A DNA stretch of 64,000 nt. It comes from Closterium sp. NIES-65. Its lineage: Eukaryota; Streptophyta; Zygnematophyceae; Desmidiales; Closteriaceae. The stretch is taken from positions 2,315,001-2,379,000 of the forward strand of contig CANXME010002307.1 of NCBI GenBank assembly GCA_948144175.1, read 5' to 3'. The notes below the pieces were generated by a model. The model did no database searches. It saw nothing but the letters and a program-made list of their open reading frames with translations, and was not told where the DNA came from. Every line of letters begins with the position of its first letter. Positions within the stretch are counted from its first letter, which is position 1. The translations under genes were made by a program, and so were the position numbers. Positions 39,664 to 50,441 of this stretch are shown piece after piece.

Positions 39664-40089
39664 TATAGTCACAATAGGCTCCAATGTGCCTAAAACGAAA
39701 GATAGAGTGCACAGTCGGATCTCTGCACAGCGGCTTTAAACATTTATAGCGTTCTGGTCACAACATCAAAGGACCTGACTCAAATTGAACCTGGAGCGTC
39801 TTACATCTGCCTACAACAGGCAAATTAGGTCGCACAATTTCACCAAGTATTGACGACACAGCATCGGTTTGAACAAACGGCACTATGGCAGCCAGTGTAG
39901 ACTTTGAACACAAGATAGGAAGAGTTAGGAAGAGTTACGAGTTGGGAATGACTCCCAGCTCCTACAAACCCCAAAAGCCAAGGTACAGTGCTGTGGAACA
40001 GTGCCACACTGTCCTCAACCGCGAAGGGTCTCGAAACTACCCTTCACTAGGGCCTACACCAAGTGAAATGTTACACTCGACTAAGTAAT
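39664..40089 (-). repeat. Truncated Copia-3 LTR
   Basis: The inner half of a Copia-3 LTR in minus orientation. It matches 52878-53290 and 58541-58975 from the ACTATA(A/G)CA terminus to the word aagtaatgt, where homology stops and Copia-5 integrase coding begins. Confidence 0.8.
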
Positions 40090-40852
40090 GTCGAAGAAGG
40101 TGTGCCGCGCCAGCTTCCCGCCGACGCACGAAACACACGGGGAGTCGGCGTTAGACGCCGACGTGAGGTCCAACCCGGTGGCGACCTCGTGCTTCGCCGA
40201 GCTCCGTATTGTGTCCATGCCAACATGCGCAAGCCTCGCGTGCAGCCTGTTCGGGGTTGCCTTCGTTGATCGAGCACGTCCCCTGCCGCGGAGACGAGCA
40301 ACATTCGATCTCCGTCGTCCTTCAGCGTCAACCCGCTCTCCTTCAGCTGGCCAGCCGAAAGCAGATTCGCCTGCACACCCGGGACGTAGAGAACGTCGGA
40401 GATGAGCACTCGCTTCCCGGCCTCCCCTTGCAGCGCAACCGTGCCACGGCCGCGGACGTCCTGCAGCGCCCCATTGAAGCCACGCACATGTTTCACGTCG
40501 CCGCTCGGCCCCAATTCGACGAAGGCCGCCTTCGTCCCCATCAGGTGGTGTGAGCAGCCACTGTCGAGCAGGACCACTGCGGGGTTTGCCTGCACAGCTG
40601 CCGCCACCGCCTGGAAATCCTCGCCAGCTTCCGGCGCCAGTGAGACAGTCGGCTCCACAACGCCGACAAGCGAGCACGACGCCTCCTTACCGTCGCGCCC
40701 TTTGCCACCCGCGGAAGAGTCGGCGTGCTTCGCCGAGGTCGATTTCGTCGACTGCTTTTCGTTTCGCGGTTGGTTTCCTCGACGCGGACGACGGCTGCCA
40801 GAACTTCCGCGACCTCCCTTCGCGTCGTCGTTGTCAGAATCGCTGCGGTCAG
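40081..40852 (-). pseudogene. Copia-5 protease and integrase zinc-finger segment (downstream half)
   Basis: It continues the frame of the gag at 48321-49578 once Copia-2c and one 5-bp duplication are removed. Basic Ser/Gly-rich spacer, aspartic protease VVLLDSGCSHHLMG, VLYVPGVQANLLSAGQL, then, after a frameshift near 40270, the integrase zinc finger (HARLAHVGM...CVSCVGGKL). It is truncated at the Copia-3 LTR fragment. RT and the rest of integrase are not found. Confidence 0.85.
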
Positions 40853-40983
40853 TGTGACAATGAGAACGAGAATGAATGAACTATGAGCGAAGTGGGTACA
40901 AGTACTAACCCTATTTGGGTTGTACCCCCTATGAGATACCCCACTATAGCCTACACAAAAGCATAAGCTATAATGTTCTGACA
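40853..40983 (-). repeat. Copia-2c 3' LTR (131 bp)
   Basis: Plus-strand ends tgtgacaat and gttctgaca. Followed at 40984 by cacccccatag, the polypurine tract on the minus strand. Differs from 48185-48315 at two positions. Confidence 0.93.
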
Positions 40984-41195
40984 CACCCCCATAGGCAAAG
41001 TGGGGAAGAACAAGGGGTCACAAGATCAGTCAAGCAAAGCAGAGCAAAGCAAGCTCAGGGTGGATCACAATGTCACCACACAGTCTGAGCACAAGGTCAA
41101 GGCCACAATGCCAGTTCACATGCAGGAGGAGACATATATATATGAGTCTAAACAAGCAAGAGCAGGCATATATATATGCAAGAGTACAAGTAAGG

Positions 41196-44100
41196 TCAAG
41201 AAGTGAGCAAGTGAGGCAAGACTGGGACAAGTCCCAGCTGAGTACAGAAGCGCTGATGATCACAAGGCGGAAGTGCCTTGGTGAAGACATCAGCAGTGTT
41301 GGCCTCAGAGGCCACGTACGCAAGTCGCAACTGACCACGCTGCTGCAGCTCACGAGCAAGAAAGTAGCGGAAAGCAATGTGCTTCGTTCTGTGCTCCAGG
41401 CGCTGCTCTCGACACAAGGCCAGCATGGCCTTGTTGTCTACGTACAGCACTGGAGGAGAACGAGGCGGCTCTCCATGGTCAGTCAGCAGGTAGGTGAGCC
41501 AGCGAAGCTCCTGAGCAGCCATGGCCCCGGCGTAGATCTCAGCCTCACAACTGGAGCCGAGAACAGAAGACGAGCGAGTAGCTCGCCACGAAACAGAGCC
41601 GGAACCAAGGCTGAAGGTGTAACCCTGCGACGACCGCTGCGTAGCCTGGTCGTCAGCCCAAGAAGCGTCCGCGTGCCCAGTGAGGACCACTGGACTCCGC
41701 CCTCCAAGCACTAGCCCCATGCCCGACGTACTGCACAAGTAGCGCAACACCCTCTTCGCTGCAGCCATGTGCTCTGGTCGGTGTCTCCCAGGAGCAACAT
41801 AGTGTGCCAAGATGCTAAGAGGGTATGCAAGGTCAGGTCGTGTGTAGGTCATCAGGTACATGAGGCAGCCAACAAGCTCTGGGTACGGGCCACTCGACTC
41901 TACGGACTCATCCGAAGGCAGAGCTGAGAGCGAGTGGCGAGTAGACAGAGGAGTGGCCTGAGGCGAGGAGTACGTGAAGCCGAAGCGCTGAAGGACCTGC
42001 TGCACCATGTGTGACTGAGTCAAGGTAATGGTGCGGCGTGCTCTGTCCCGAGTGATTTGCAAGCCAAGGTAGATGCGCAGTTCACCCAGGTCAGTGCACG
42101 TGTGTCTCTTCTGCAGCTCGCACTTCACGTAGGCGAGTCCAGCAATGTCCGCTGTGGCAAAGACCAAGTCGTCGACGTATACGAGGATGTAGAACGGCGG
42201 CAAAGAAGTGTCGGTGCGCAGAAACAACGACGGGTCAGCAGTAGAGGGAGCAAACCCAAGAGCCGCAAGCGTAGTCCTCAGTGTGTCGTGCCACTCACGT
42301 GGTGCCTGGCGGAGACCGTAGACTGGCCGTCGGAGGCTCCACTGGGTGCTAGGAGGGAAAGTCCCAGTGAAGCCAGGTGGACGGCGCAGCCAGATCTCCT
42401 CGTGCAGGCTACCCTACAAGAAAGCAGTGCTGAAGACAAGAGAGTGGAGCTCGTAGTCGCGCTGAGCGGCTATGTGCAGCAGCACCCGAAGAGTGGTCAT
42501 CTTCGGGGTGGGAGAGAAGGTCTGAAAGTAGTCAACTCCCTGCCACTGACTGAAGCCACGAGCCACGTACCGCGCCTTGAAGACAGGTGGAGAGCCCGGC
42601 GGCCGCTTCACCCTGAAGATCCACATGCCACTGACAATGTTCGCCCCAGGAGGGGGAACCTCGTCGACGTAGGTGCCTGTGGACTTCCAGGAAGCCATCT
42701 CTGCATCCATAGCTGCCTGCCACTGAGAGGAGTAGGGACCCTCTACGGCCTCCGCGTAAGAGCGCGGAGTCGGGATGTCTAGTGCATCCGGGTCTCCCTC
42801 TGGGGCAAGCAGTACAGACGCGAGATGAGGTGAAGCAGCAGCCAGACACTGGAACTCCTCCTGCCTGTCCTCAAGGACGTCCGTGCCAAGAGCTTACTCA
42901 CCCCCGACGGACGGAGGATAGACAGACGCAGACTCAGCAACAAGACTAGCAGCGTAGTCTAGACGACAGCGAGCAGCGAAGTCGACGAGCTCAGCAACAA
43001 GAGCAGACGCAGCAGTGGACTCAAAGGAGGGGTCAGTGACAACAGTAGCAAGGAGACGGGTGACAGTAGGACTGGCAGCACGAACAGAGTCCGACTCAGG
43101 GTCGGCAAGCGCAGGAAGAGAGGACTCACGAGGAGAGGGCAAAGGGGCACGCAGAGGAGCAGTGGACGGACGCAGAGACATCCGGTGCGTGCCAGGGACA
43201 GGAGGAGGACGCTGACGCGAACTGCGACCACTAATGCGAGCAGCACGAACAGGCAACGCCGGACGAGACGCAGGCTCACGACGCTCAGCAAGACCACCAG
43301 TAGAACCAGTGTACGGAGACGGAGAAGGCAGTGGGGAGGCCGGCGGTAACTGTGACTGCGACTGGACAGGGGGTGGACCCTCTAAGAGAGGAGGAAGACC
43401 AAGAACCTGCTGAAGGAGCGGAACAAAGTACGGCCGAGGCCGCGCGGCGGCACCAGACACAGCAGGGACAGCACCAGCACCCTCAGCACCTCCGGCAGCA
43501 CCAGCGCCAACAGCACCTCCAGCGGCAGGACCTCCAGCAGCACCAGCAGCACCAGCAGCACCCGCAGCAAGACCACCACCAGGACGGTCAGTAGTAGTCT
43601 CAGAACCAACACCCTCAGCAGCTCCAGCTCCAGGCGGACCCGCAGGCCCAGCAGCTCCGTGACCGGCGGCACCAGCACCCTAAGCGGCCGAAGAAGCGCC
43701 AGCTCCAGCAGTATGTCTCCAGCGGCGAGCAAACCACTCACGCAGCTCCTGTGGAGAGAGTTGCTCGCGCCGAGACGAAACACCCGGAGAACCTCCAGGC
43801 CCAGTACCGTCAGACGCCACAAGGGGAGGTCCAGTGGTCGCAGGCTCCACACCTCCAGGCTCAGCAGCTCCAGACGCAGCACCCACAGGCTCAGCACCCC
43901 CAGGCTCAGCACCCACGCGCGCACCACCCTCAGAGTCAGCACCCCCAGGCTCAGTACCCCCAGAGGCAGCACCCCTAGGCTCAGCACCCCCAGGCTCAGC
44001 ACCCCCAGGCTCAGCACCCCCAGACTCAGCACCCCCAGGCTCAGCACCCCCAGACTCAGCACCCCCAGAGTCAGCACCCCCAGGCTCAGCACCCCCAGCA

Positions 44101-47100
44101 GTACCTGAGTCACCAGCAACCTCGACCGGCTCGACTGCATCGACCTGGGACACACCTGAAGGGGCAGGACCCTGAGGGGGGAGGGGGTCTACCGGGGGGG
44201 GACCTGGTACAAGGAAGTGCGACGGCGGCGGGAGGGAAGGAGTGCGGTAGGGGAAGAGGCGGTAGAAGGGGACTGACTCGTCGAACGTGAAGTCCTGGGA
44301 GGACAGAACACGACGAGAGGAGGGGTGGTAGAACTGCCACCCTGAGGCGTCAGGGGGGGAAGCCTAGGAAGACACAGGGAGCAGCACGAGGGGACAGCTT
44401 GTCCGCAGACAAGTCACGGACAAACGCCCGAGATCCCCAGACACGGAACGTAGACGCATCGCCAACCTTCCCCATCCACAGCAGAGCTGGGGAGGTCTCC
44501 GGCCGGGAGACCCTGGGGTGAAGGTTGAGCTGATGCGCCGCGTACCTCACCGCAAACGGCCACAGAAAATGGGGGGCAGCCGCATGCATCATGGACGTAC
44601 GAGCGACGTCCATGACCATGCCAATGCGGCGCTCAGCAATCCCATTTTGCTGTGGAGAGTCCGGAAGCGTGAAGGTCTGGCGGATGCCTCGTGCACGACA
44701 GTAGGCTCGTAGAAGGCCAAAGGAGAACTCTCCGCCTCGGTCAGAGTGCAGACGCAGAACAGGAAAGTCCGAGCCGAAGCTCCTCCTGAGCTGGAGACGA
44801 GCCGCGCGGATTCAGTCGATCAACACCTCAGTGACATCACCCTTGCTGCGCAAGGGGAAGACTGTGGTGTAACGCGAGTAGTCGTCAACCACAAGCAGGA
44901 AGTAGCGCTCGTGACCCTGTCCACGGACGCGGGCCGGGCCCCACACGTCCATGTGAAGCGTCTGCAGAGGAGCCTCTGTCGGGGGAAACTGGGAGGAGTG
45001 AGGGGCAGCCCGGAGCCGCCCCTCGACACAAGGGACACAGGAAGGTCCCGGCCCCAAAGGAAGGGGAGGGAGAGACCGGGGGAGACCAGAGACAAGGACA
45101 CGGGAAGCCATGCCCCGAAGACGAGGCAAGGAGGGGTGGCCAAGCCGGTGGTGCCACAAGAGAGTCTCGTGAGACAGGAGGCGACACGAGCAGGGGGCAA
45201 ACTCAGGACCAGACCTGGACGCAGCAGCAAACACCTGACCCGACGCAGCTACCTGGCCAGACGCAGGGACTGGAGGAGACTCAATGGTCAGGGAGTAGAG
45301 ACTCGACCCGGGCCGACGCGAAAACGTGGCTAGGTGTCGGCCTGTGCGGGCGTCCGAGCAGTGGGTCCCCCGCTGACTCGCAGGAGTAAACTGGTGAACC
45401 CCCGCACCCTGCAGGTCAGCACCACTCACCAAGTTCGTCGAGAACGAGGGGAGGTACAGACCCGACAGGGTGCCCGAGGGGGCAGCCGGACACGGGAGGA
45501 CAGTGGAGAAGTGAGCGAGGACAGGACCCCCAGAGGGGTCAGCCAGGGAGACCGCAACCGGCCGACCAAGCGGCGTGAGTGTGGTGCGGTCTCGAAAGAA
45601 GGAGCGAGAAGCCTCTGAGTCAAGTGTGAAGGTGAGGGAGGCCGAAGCCGATGCAGTACCTGAGAGCGCAGCCTCACTAGTACCTGAGAGCGCAGCCTCA
45701 CTAGCACCTGAGAGCGGAGACGCACTGGCACCTAGAGCAGTAGCCTCACAAGCACCTAGCGCAGTAGTACCAATGCCTGGGCCGGGCGGGAAACACCGGT
45801 AACAGTCACCCTCATCACTAATAGTCACAGCATACATGGCAGCAAGGATAGCATCAAAGTCAAGATCAAAGATAGCCACGCCAGCCCTAGACAGCTCTCC
45901 CCAGCGGGGGATCTCCGTGGCCTCCGGAAACTGCTGACGCCAAGCGTCCGTCAGGCGGCCAAAACAGCGTTGGGTGGGGTGGGCACCCCCACACTGCTCA
46001 CCGGCGCGATCGCCGGTGCGAAGGACGTAGGTGCAGGGACCAAGACCCCCACCACGCTGACGCTGCGTGTACCACTCACGGAGCTGCTGAAGGGTGGGGA
46101 CGTCGCGAGAACGCTGCTGCTGCTGCTGGCGCTGACCACCCCCAGTGCCGCTCCGCTGTGAAGTGCCACTCCGACCACCTCCACCACCTCCTCCTCCACC
46201 TCCTCCACCTCCGCCACCGCCTCCACCCCCGCCGATAGCGCCGTCGCCGACGCCGCCTCCGCCACCACTGCTGCCACTAGCACCCCCACCCCCGCCACCT
46301 CCTCCACCGCCACCCCCAATCCCTCCGCCGCCTCCACCTCCACCGCCACCGCCCCCGCTAGCCCCACCCGCTCCCTTGCCCCCCTTTCCCTTGCCAGGGC
46401 GACGTCTCCCACTAGGGGCAGACACCGCACCGACCGACTCAAGACCAACGAGGTCGGCCGCAGCGGCAGAGGCGACAGAGGGCAAGAGAGGGGAAGGAGA
46501 ACACCCCTCAAAGATGGGGGCGCGGGGGTCACCTCGAGAGGCTCCTACAGCGACGATGCTCTTCTCCGCCACTAGGAGGGCCTTCTCTAGGCTGTCGAAT
46601 GTGAGAGTGGTGGGACAGACCGCGAGGAAGTGGTCCCGGACTACACAAAGGGAGTCGGGGAGGCTGGTGACTAGAAAGTAGAGAGTGATGTACATGGGGG
46701 GGGGGTTCTTGGCGCAGAAGTCAGCAGGAAGCGCAGCGCGGTAGCGGGTGTCACTAGTGCGGAGATGCGTAATGAGATCAGCGACTGTGGGAAAGGCGGC
46801 AAGGTCAGGGAAGAGGAAGGGTAGCATGAGGCGGCTGAGTGCACCAGTGGCTGGGGAGGAGTAGCGCGCAACTACAGCGTCGTACAAGGTCTGAGCAGTC
46901 TTGTACTGACTAAAGTGCGCACGCTCAGAGGTAGGGAGGTGGCGACGCACAGCAAGACGTGCAGCAGCATCGCGCGTAGCCCACTGGGAGCGAACAGTAG
47001 GGTCAGCATCAGCAGCAGGGGCAAGGGAAGCGCCAGAGGTAAGGTCAAAGAGAGAGAGGCCGTCTGCCCTATCGCACTGTAAGAACAGCTGGAGGTCATC

Positions 47101-47166
47101 TACCCAGACCTCAAAGTCAATGGCCCGACCCTCAGCGTCAAAAGCGAGGACACTGGGGGTAGCCAT
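41196..47166 (-). pseudogene. Copia-2c gag-pol, multiple stops
   Basis: Starts at ATG 47166. Gag ~280 residues, poly-Gly tract (~46170-46370), atypical CX13CX3HX4C motif (~45970-46050), protease with DSEAS where sisters have DSGAS, integrase HH-CVPC plus DDE, GGAEP linker (~43860-44100), RT with YVDDLVF (~42170), and RNase H to HLLTS. Lesions: TGA 44812-44814 (TGG in sisters), one extra C in a C-run near 44355 causing a frameshift, TAG 43680-43682, TAA 42894-42896, and TAG 42414-42416 (CAG in sisters). It cannot encode a working polyprotein although its LTRs look recent. Confidence 0.92.
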
Positions 47167-47269
47167 GACGACAGACGCCTAGCAGTGCAAGCAGTAGGGT
47201 GAGGGCAGCGCAGTGAAAAAGAAGGCTCTGTGCTCACCAGGCTGGATAGAACGGGCCGTATGGAAGTAG

Positions 47270-48060
47270 GGCAGCTCAGCGGCTCGGCGGCTCGGCTGCT
47301 CGGCTGCTGGGCGGCTCGGCTGCGGGGCGGCTCGGCTGCGGGGCGGCTCGGCTGCTCGGCGGCTCGGCTGCGGGGCGGCTCGGCTGCTCGGCGGCTCGGC
47401 TACTCGGCCGCTGGGCGGCTCGGCGGCTCGGCTGCTCGGCGGCTCGACGGCTCGGCGGTCGGCTGCTGGGCGGCTCGGCGGCTCAGCGGCTGGGCGACCC
47501 GGCGGTCGGGCGGCGGGTGGGCCGCAGGTAGGGCGGCTGGCGGGCCGCTGAGTAGGGCGACGGGGCCGTCGATGTAGGGTAGGGCGGCGGGGCCGCGAAG
47601 TAGGGTAGGGCGGCGGGGCCTCGACGTAGGGCGGCGGGGCCGTCAAAGTAGGGCGGCGGGGCCGCAACGTAGGGCGGCGGGGCCGTCGAAGTAGGGCGGC
47701 GGGGCCGCTACGTAGGGCGGCGGCGCCGTCGAAGGGTAGGGCGGCGGGGCCGCGACGTAGGGTAGGGCGGCGGGGCCGTCGAAGTAGGGCGGCGAAGCCG
47801 CGACGTAGGGCGGCGGGGCCGTCGAAGTAGGGCGGCGGGGCCACGACGTAGGGCGGCGGCGCCGTCGAAGGGTAGGGCGACGGGGCCGCGACGTAGGGTA
47901 GGGCGGCAGGGCCGCGACGTAGGGCGGCGGGGCCGTCGAAGTAGGGCGGCGGGGCCGCGACTTAGGGCGGCGGCGCCGTCGAAGGGTAGGGCGGCGGGGC
48001 CGCGACGTAGGGCGGCGGGGCCGCTAGAGTAGGGCGGCGGGGCCGCGACTGAAAGGCGGC
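47270..48060 (-). repeat. GC-rich tandem-repeat leader of Copia-2c
   Basis: Two arrays between primer-binding site and gag: cggctgctcggcggctcgg-type units (about 47270-47520) and gtagggcggcggggccg-type units (about 47540-48050). Same position and style as in Copia-2a and the non-autonomous element, but the units differ. Open frames here are repeat artefacts. Confidence 0.85.
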
Positions 48061-48143
48061 GCGACGGGCCGCTGGGAGGAGGGGAGGGCAACACTACGGG
48101 TCGCTAAAAAAAAAAAAAAAACGCGCGCCTCGGGGCGCGCTTC

Positions 48144-48184
48144 GGTGGGCCCAAGAAACAGTCCCGGGACCTGCTCTGATTCCA
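48144..48184 (-). promoter_or_regulatory. Copia-2c primer-binding site and conserved GGGCCC palindrome
   Basis: The minus strand reads TGGAATCAGAGCAGG right after the 5' LTR, a near match to the Met-tRNA site. The self-complementary word TCCCGGGA follows, and GGGCCCACC ends about 40 nt from the LTR (48152-48144). Confidence 0.7.
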
Positions 48185-48315
48185 TGTGACAATGAGAACG
48201 AGAATGAATGAACTATGAGCGAAGTGGGTACAAGTACTAACCCTAATTGGGTTGTACCCCCTATGGGATACCCCACTATAGCCTACACAAAAGCATAAGC
48301 TATAATGTTCTGACA
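48185..48315 (-). repeat. Copia-2c 5' LTR (131 bp)
   Basis: In element sense it begins TGTCAGAACATTATAGC and ends CATTGTCACA. Near-identical to 40853-40983. A very short LTR for Copia. Confidence 0.93.
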
Positions 48316-49578
48316 GACAGGGCACTCGAAGGAGAGGTGATCGGGATCGCCGCACAGCCAGCATTCCCGACGTCGACCTCCTCCTCCACGACCGCCATCC
48401 TTGATAGACTTCTGCTTGCCAGCGTCCTTCGCCGGCTTCTCGCCACCGCGGTGACTGCCACCAGACTGCCCGCGCTGTCCCGGGCGACCACCTTGCTTCG
48501 CGGGGGCCGCGAAATGGACTTGCGCGAGGAGCTCTTGGGACCGCTCAGCCTCCTGCATCGCCTCGTCCTGCAGGATGTACGAGGTCAACGTGTCCTCGTT
48601 GAGCGTCGCTCGCGTGCTCGGTGCCATCGATAGCCGCTTCAGCAGATTGTAGCTGCTCGGGAGTCCTTGCATGACGTGCATGACGTATGAAGCCATCGAG
48701 TATTGCGCGCCAGCCATCCAAATGGTGGCGAGAATTCGCCTAGCTTGGTTGAAGTAGTCAGTCGCGGTCTCCTCGTCGCCCATACGCAGGTGCGTCAACT
48801 GCCCCTCAAGCTGGGCGATGAACAAGTCGTCGGTGACCTGGTAAGTTGACTCAATGAAATGCCACGCCCGGTGGTCGGCGTCGAGGTACTCCTTACACGA
48901 CTTCAGGGCAATCTGTACGCCCGGCGAGCAGCACCGCAAAATGACTGTCAAGGTCAGCAATTGCACGGCGCGAAATTCCGCTCGCAGGTCGGGGTAGTGC
49001 TCCTCCGGCGTCGCCACGGTTCCGCGGGCGAAGCCCATCAGCCCGGCCATCTCCAGCTGGGGCTCGATGGCTTCCTTCCACGTGAGGATGTCAGGACGAC
49101 CGACCAGCAGAGGGGTGACCGAGATCTTGTCCGGCGTAAACTTGAAGTAGACATAGCTCGGCGCAATTCCTCCCGCTGTCACGTGTGTCGCCGACATCGG
49201 CGCCAATTCACTTTGTCTGCCTCCGACGTAGTTTCGCGGGGCCCTTGTAGCCGCGGACGACTGCATCCCTCGCGCCTGAACGCCGCCGACTTCATCGGTG
49301 TGAATCACACCTCGCTGCCTCGATGTGCCTCTCACGCTGCTGCCGACTTGGCCACCACTTGCGTTGACGTCCGCGTCGACGCCGCCCGCGGTGTTCACCG
49401 GTTGAGGAGACGCAGGCCGAGAGGGAGGGTGCTCCGTCGCCCACAAGGAGCGGATGCCAGCCTCGACGACCATCCAGGGGATGTCGCCATACTCGTTGGC
49501 CTCGTGCTTTCTCCTCGCGTTCTCCAGCCGTGCCTGCAGGGTGTCCACCGCCCCTGCGTCACCTACGGCTCCTACCAT
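48316..49578 (-). pseudogene. Copia-5 gag (upstream half of split gag-pol)
   Basis: ATG 49578, about 420 residues before the Copia-2c insertion. An N-terminal coiled-coil-like segment (DTLQARLENARRK), a UBN2-type gag core (LTWKEAIEPQLEMAG, then YLDADHRAWHFIESTY, LEGQLTHLRM), a basic Gly-rich tail and a zinc knuckle CWLCGDPDHLSFEC (CX2CX4HX4C). No internal stops. The frame runs on at 40847 and below after removal of Copia-2c. I could not find its LTR or primer-binding site upstream. Confidence 0.88.
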
Positions 49579-50441
49579 AGTGACGACCGCACAGCTGCCG
49601 GTCTAACACGATAAGGAAGTGCAAAGTCGGCTAAACCGAAGGTTTCTTCGCGGTGTCGTCCACGCTCACCGCACCATGCAGAAATAACTCATGCAACAGG
49701 AGCTAGACTACGGACCAGGCACGGATGCTCGTCTGATCTCTGCGTTCGTTTGTTCCTTAGTCGTTTCCAAGTGCTAACACTGCTTGCTAGTTCACAGGGA
49801 AAATTGGCAAGAGTTTCACTAGGAAAACCTGACAACGAAAGTTCAGAATAATTGAATCAACATTGGCAACACAGACTACATCCGACCTAGCAAGGCTGCT
49901 GGTCGACTGCCAGCGCAGCACGGTCGACCGCGTGCCAGCACGACTTGGTCGACCGCGCTCCAGCAGAGCAGAGTCGCGACTTGCCAACATTGCGAGTCCG
50001 CGGTGTGCCAACGCTGCAGCAAGTCGGCTGCACAGCGTTGCATCCGCGGGATAACGGTGCACCAGCTTCGCAGGTGCGTGCAGCTGGTTAGCGCCCAACT
50101 CCCTGTCACTTGCCCAGCGCAGACACTTCACCCGTGACGGCGCCCACCAGCCACGTCGACCTCGGGATACCACCCCCGGGGTCGTCCTCGCAGACAACAT
50201 CCCCGGCGACTTTCGCGCACATCGCCCGAGTATCTTGGTTGACCGGGAATTTCGCAGTCCTCCCGCGGTTTCGTGGCTCCACGGTCCCCCGCGATTTCGT
50301 GGCTCCACAGTCCCCCGCGATTTTGTGGCTCCACGGTCCCCTGCGATTTCGTGGCTCCACGGTCCCCCGCGATATCGTGGCTCCACGGTCGGCTCCGCCC
50401 AAGCGAGGACGGGGCCAAACACAACTCCCGTTGACATCACT
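49579..50441. other. Non-coding stretch with minisatellite, probable Copia-5 leader
   Basis: No gene supported. The part next to 49578 should be the Copia-5 5' UTR, but no clear Met-type primer site is visible. A family of gtcgac/gccagc words occupies about 49900-49980, and a 27-bp minisatellite lies at 50267-50395. Confidence 0.5.
50267..50395. repeat. 27-bp minisatellite, about five units
   Basis: The unit is close to cgtggctccacggtccccc followed by gcgatttc, repeated about five times with single-base changes. There are no unique spacers, so it is not a CRISPR-like array. Confidence 0.9.

Larger units (their letters stand above)
40853..48315 (-). mobile_element. Copia-2c, full-length LTR retrotransposon, coding region decayed
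   Basis: 7.46 kb with 131-bp LTRs at both ends (two differences), primer-binding site, GC-rich leader, gag-pol and polypurine tract. Flanks gtcag (40848-40852) and gacag (48316-48320) agree at four of five bases, a slightly altered target duplication. It interrupts the Copia-5 gag-pol frame, which closes exactly when the insert is removed. This is the reference copy for the family. Confidence 0.92.

Noticed and set aside
23135-44360. Programmed frameshift between integrase and RT in the Copia-2 family
   Set aside because: The frame changes differ in direction and position between 2a, 2b and 2c, and the 2c change is one extra C in a C-run. Independent slippage in low-complexity DNA fits better.
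50267-50395. CRISPR-like array
   Set aside because: Head-to-tail minisatellite without unique spacers, in a eukaryotic retrotransposon context.
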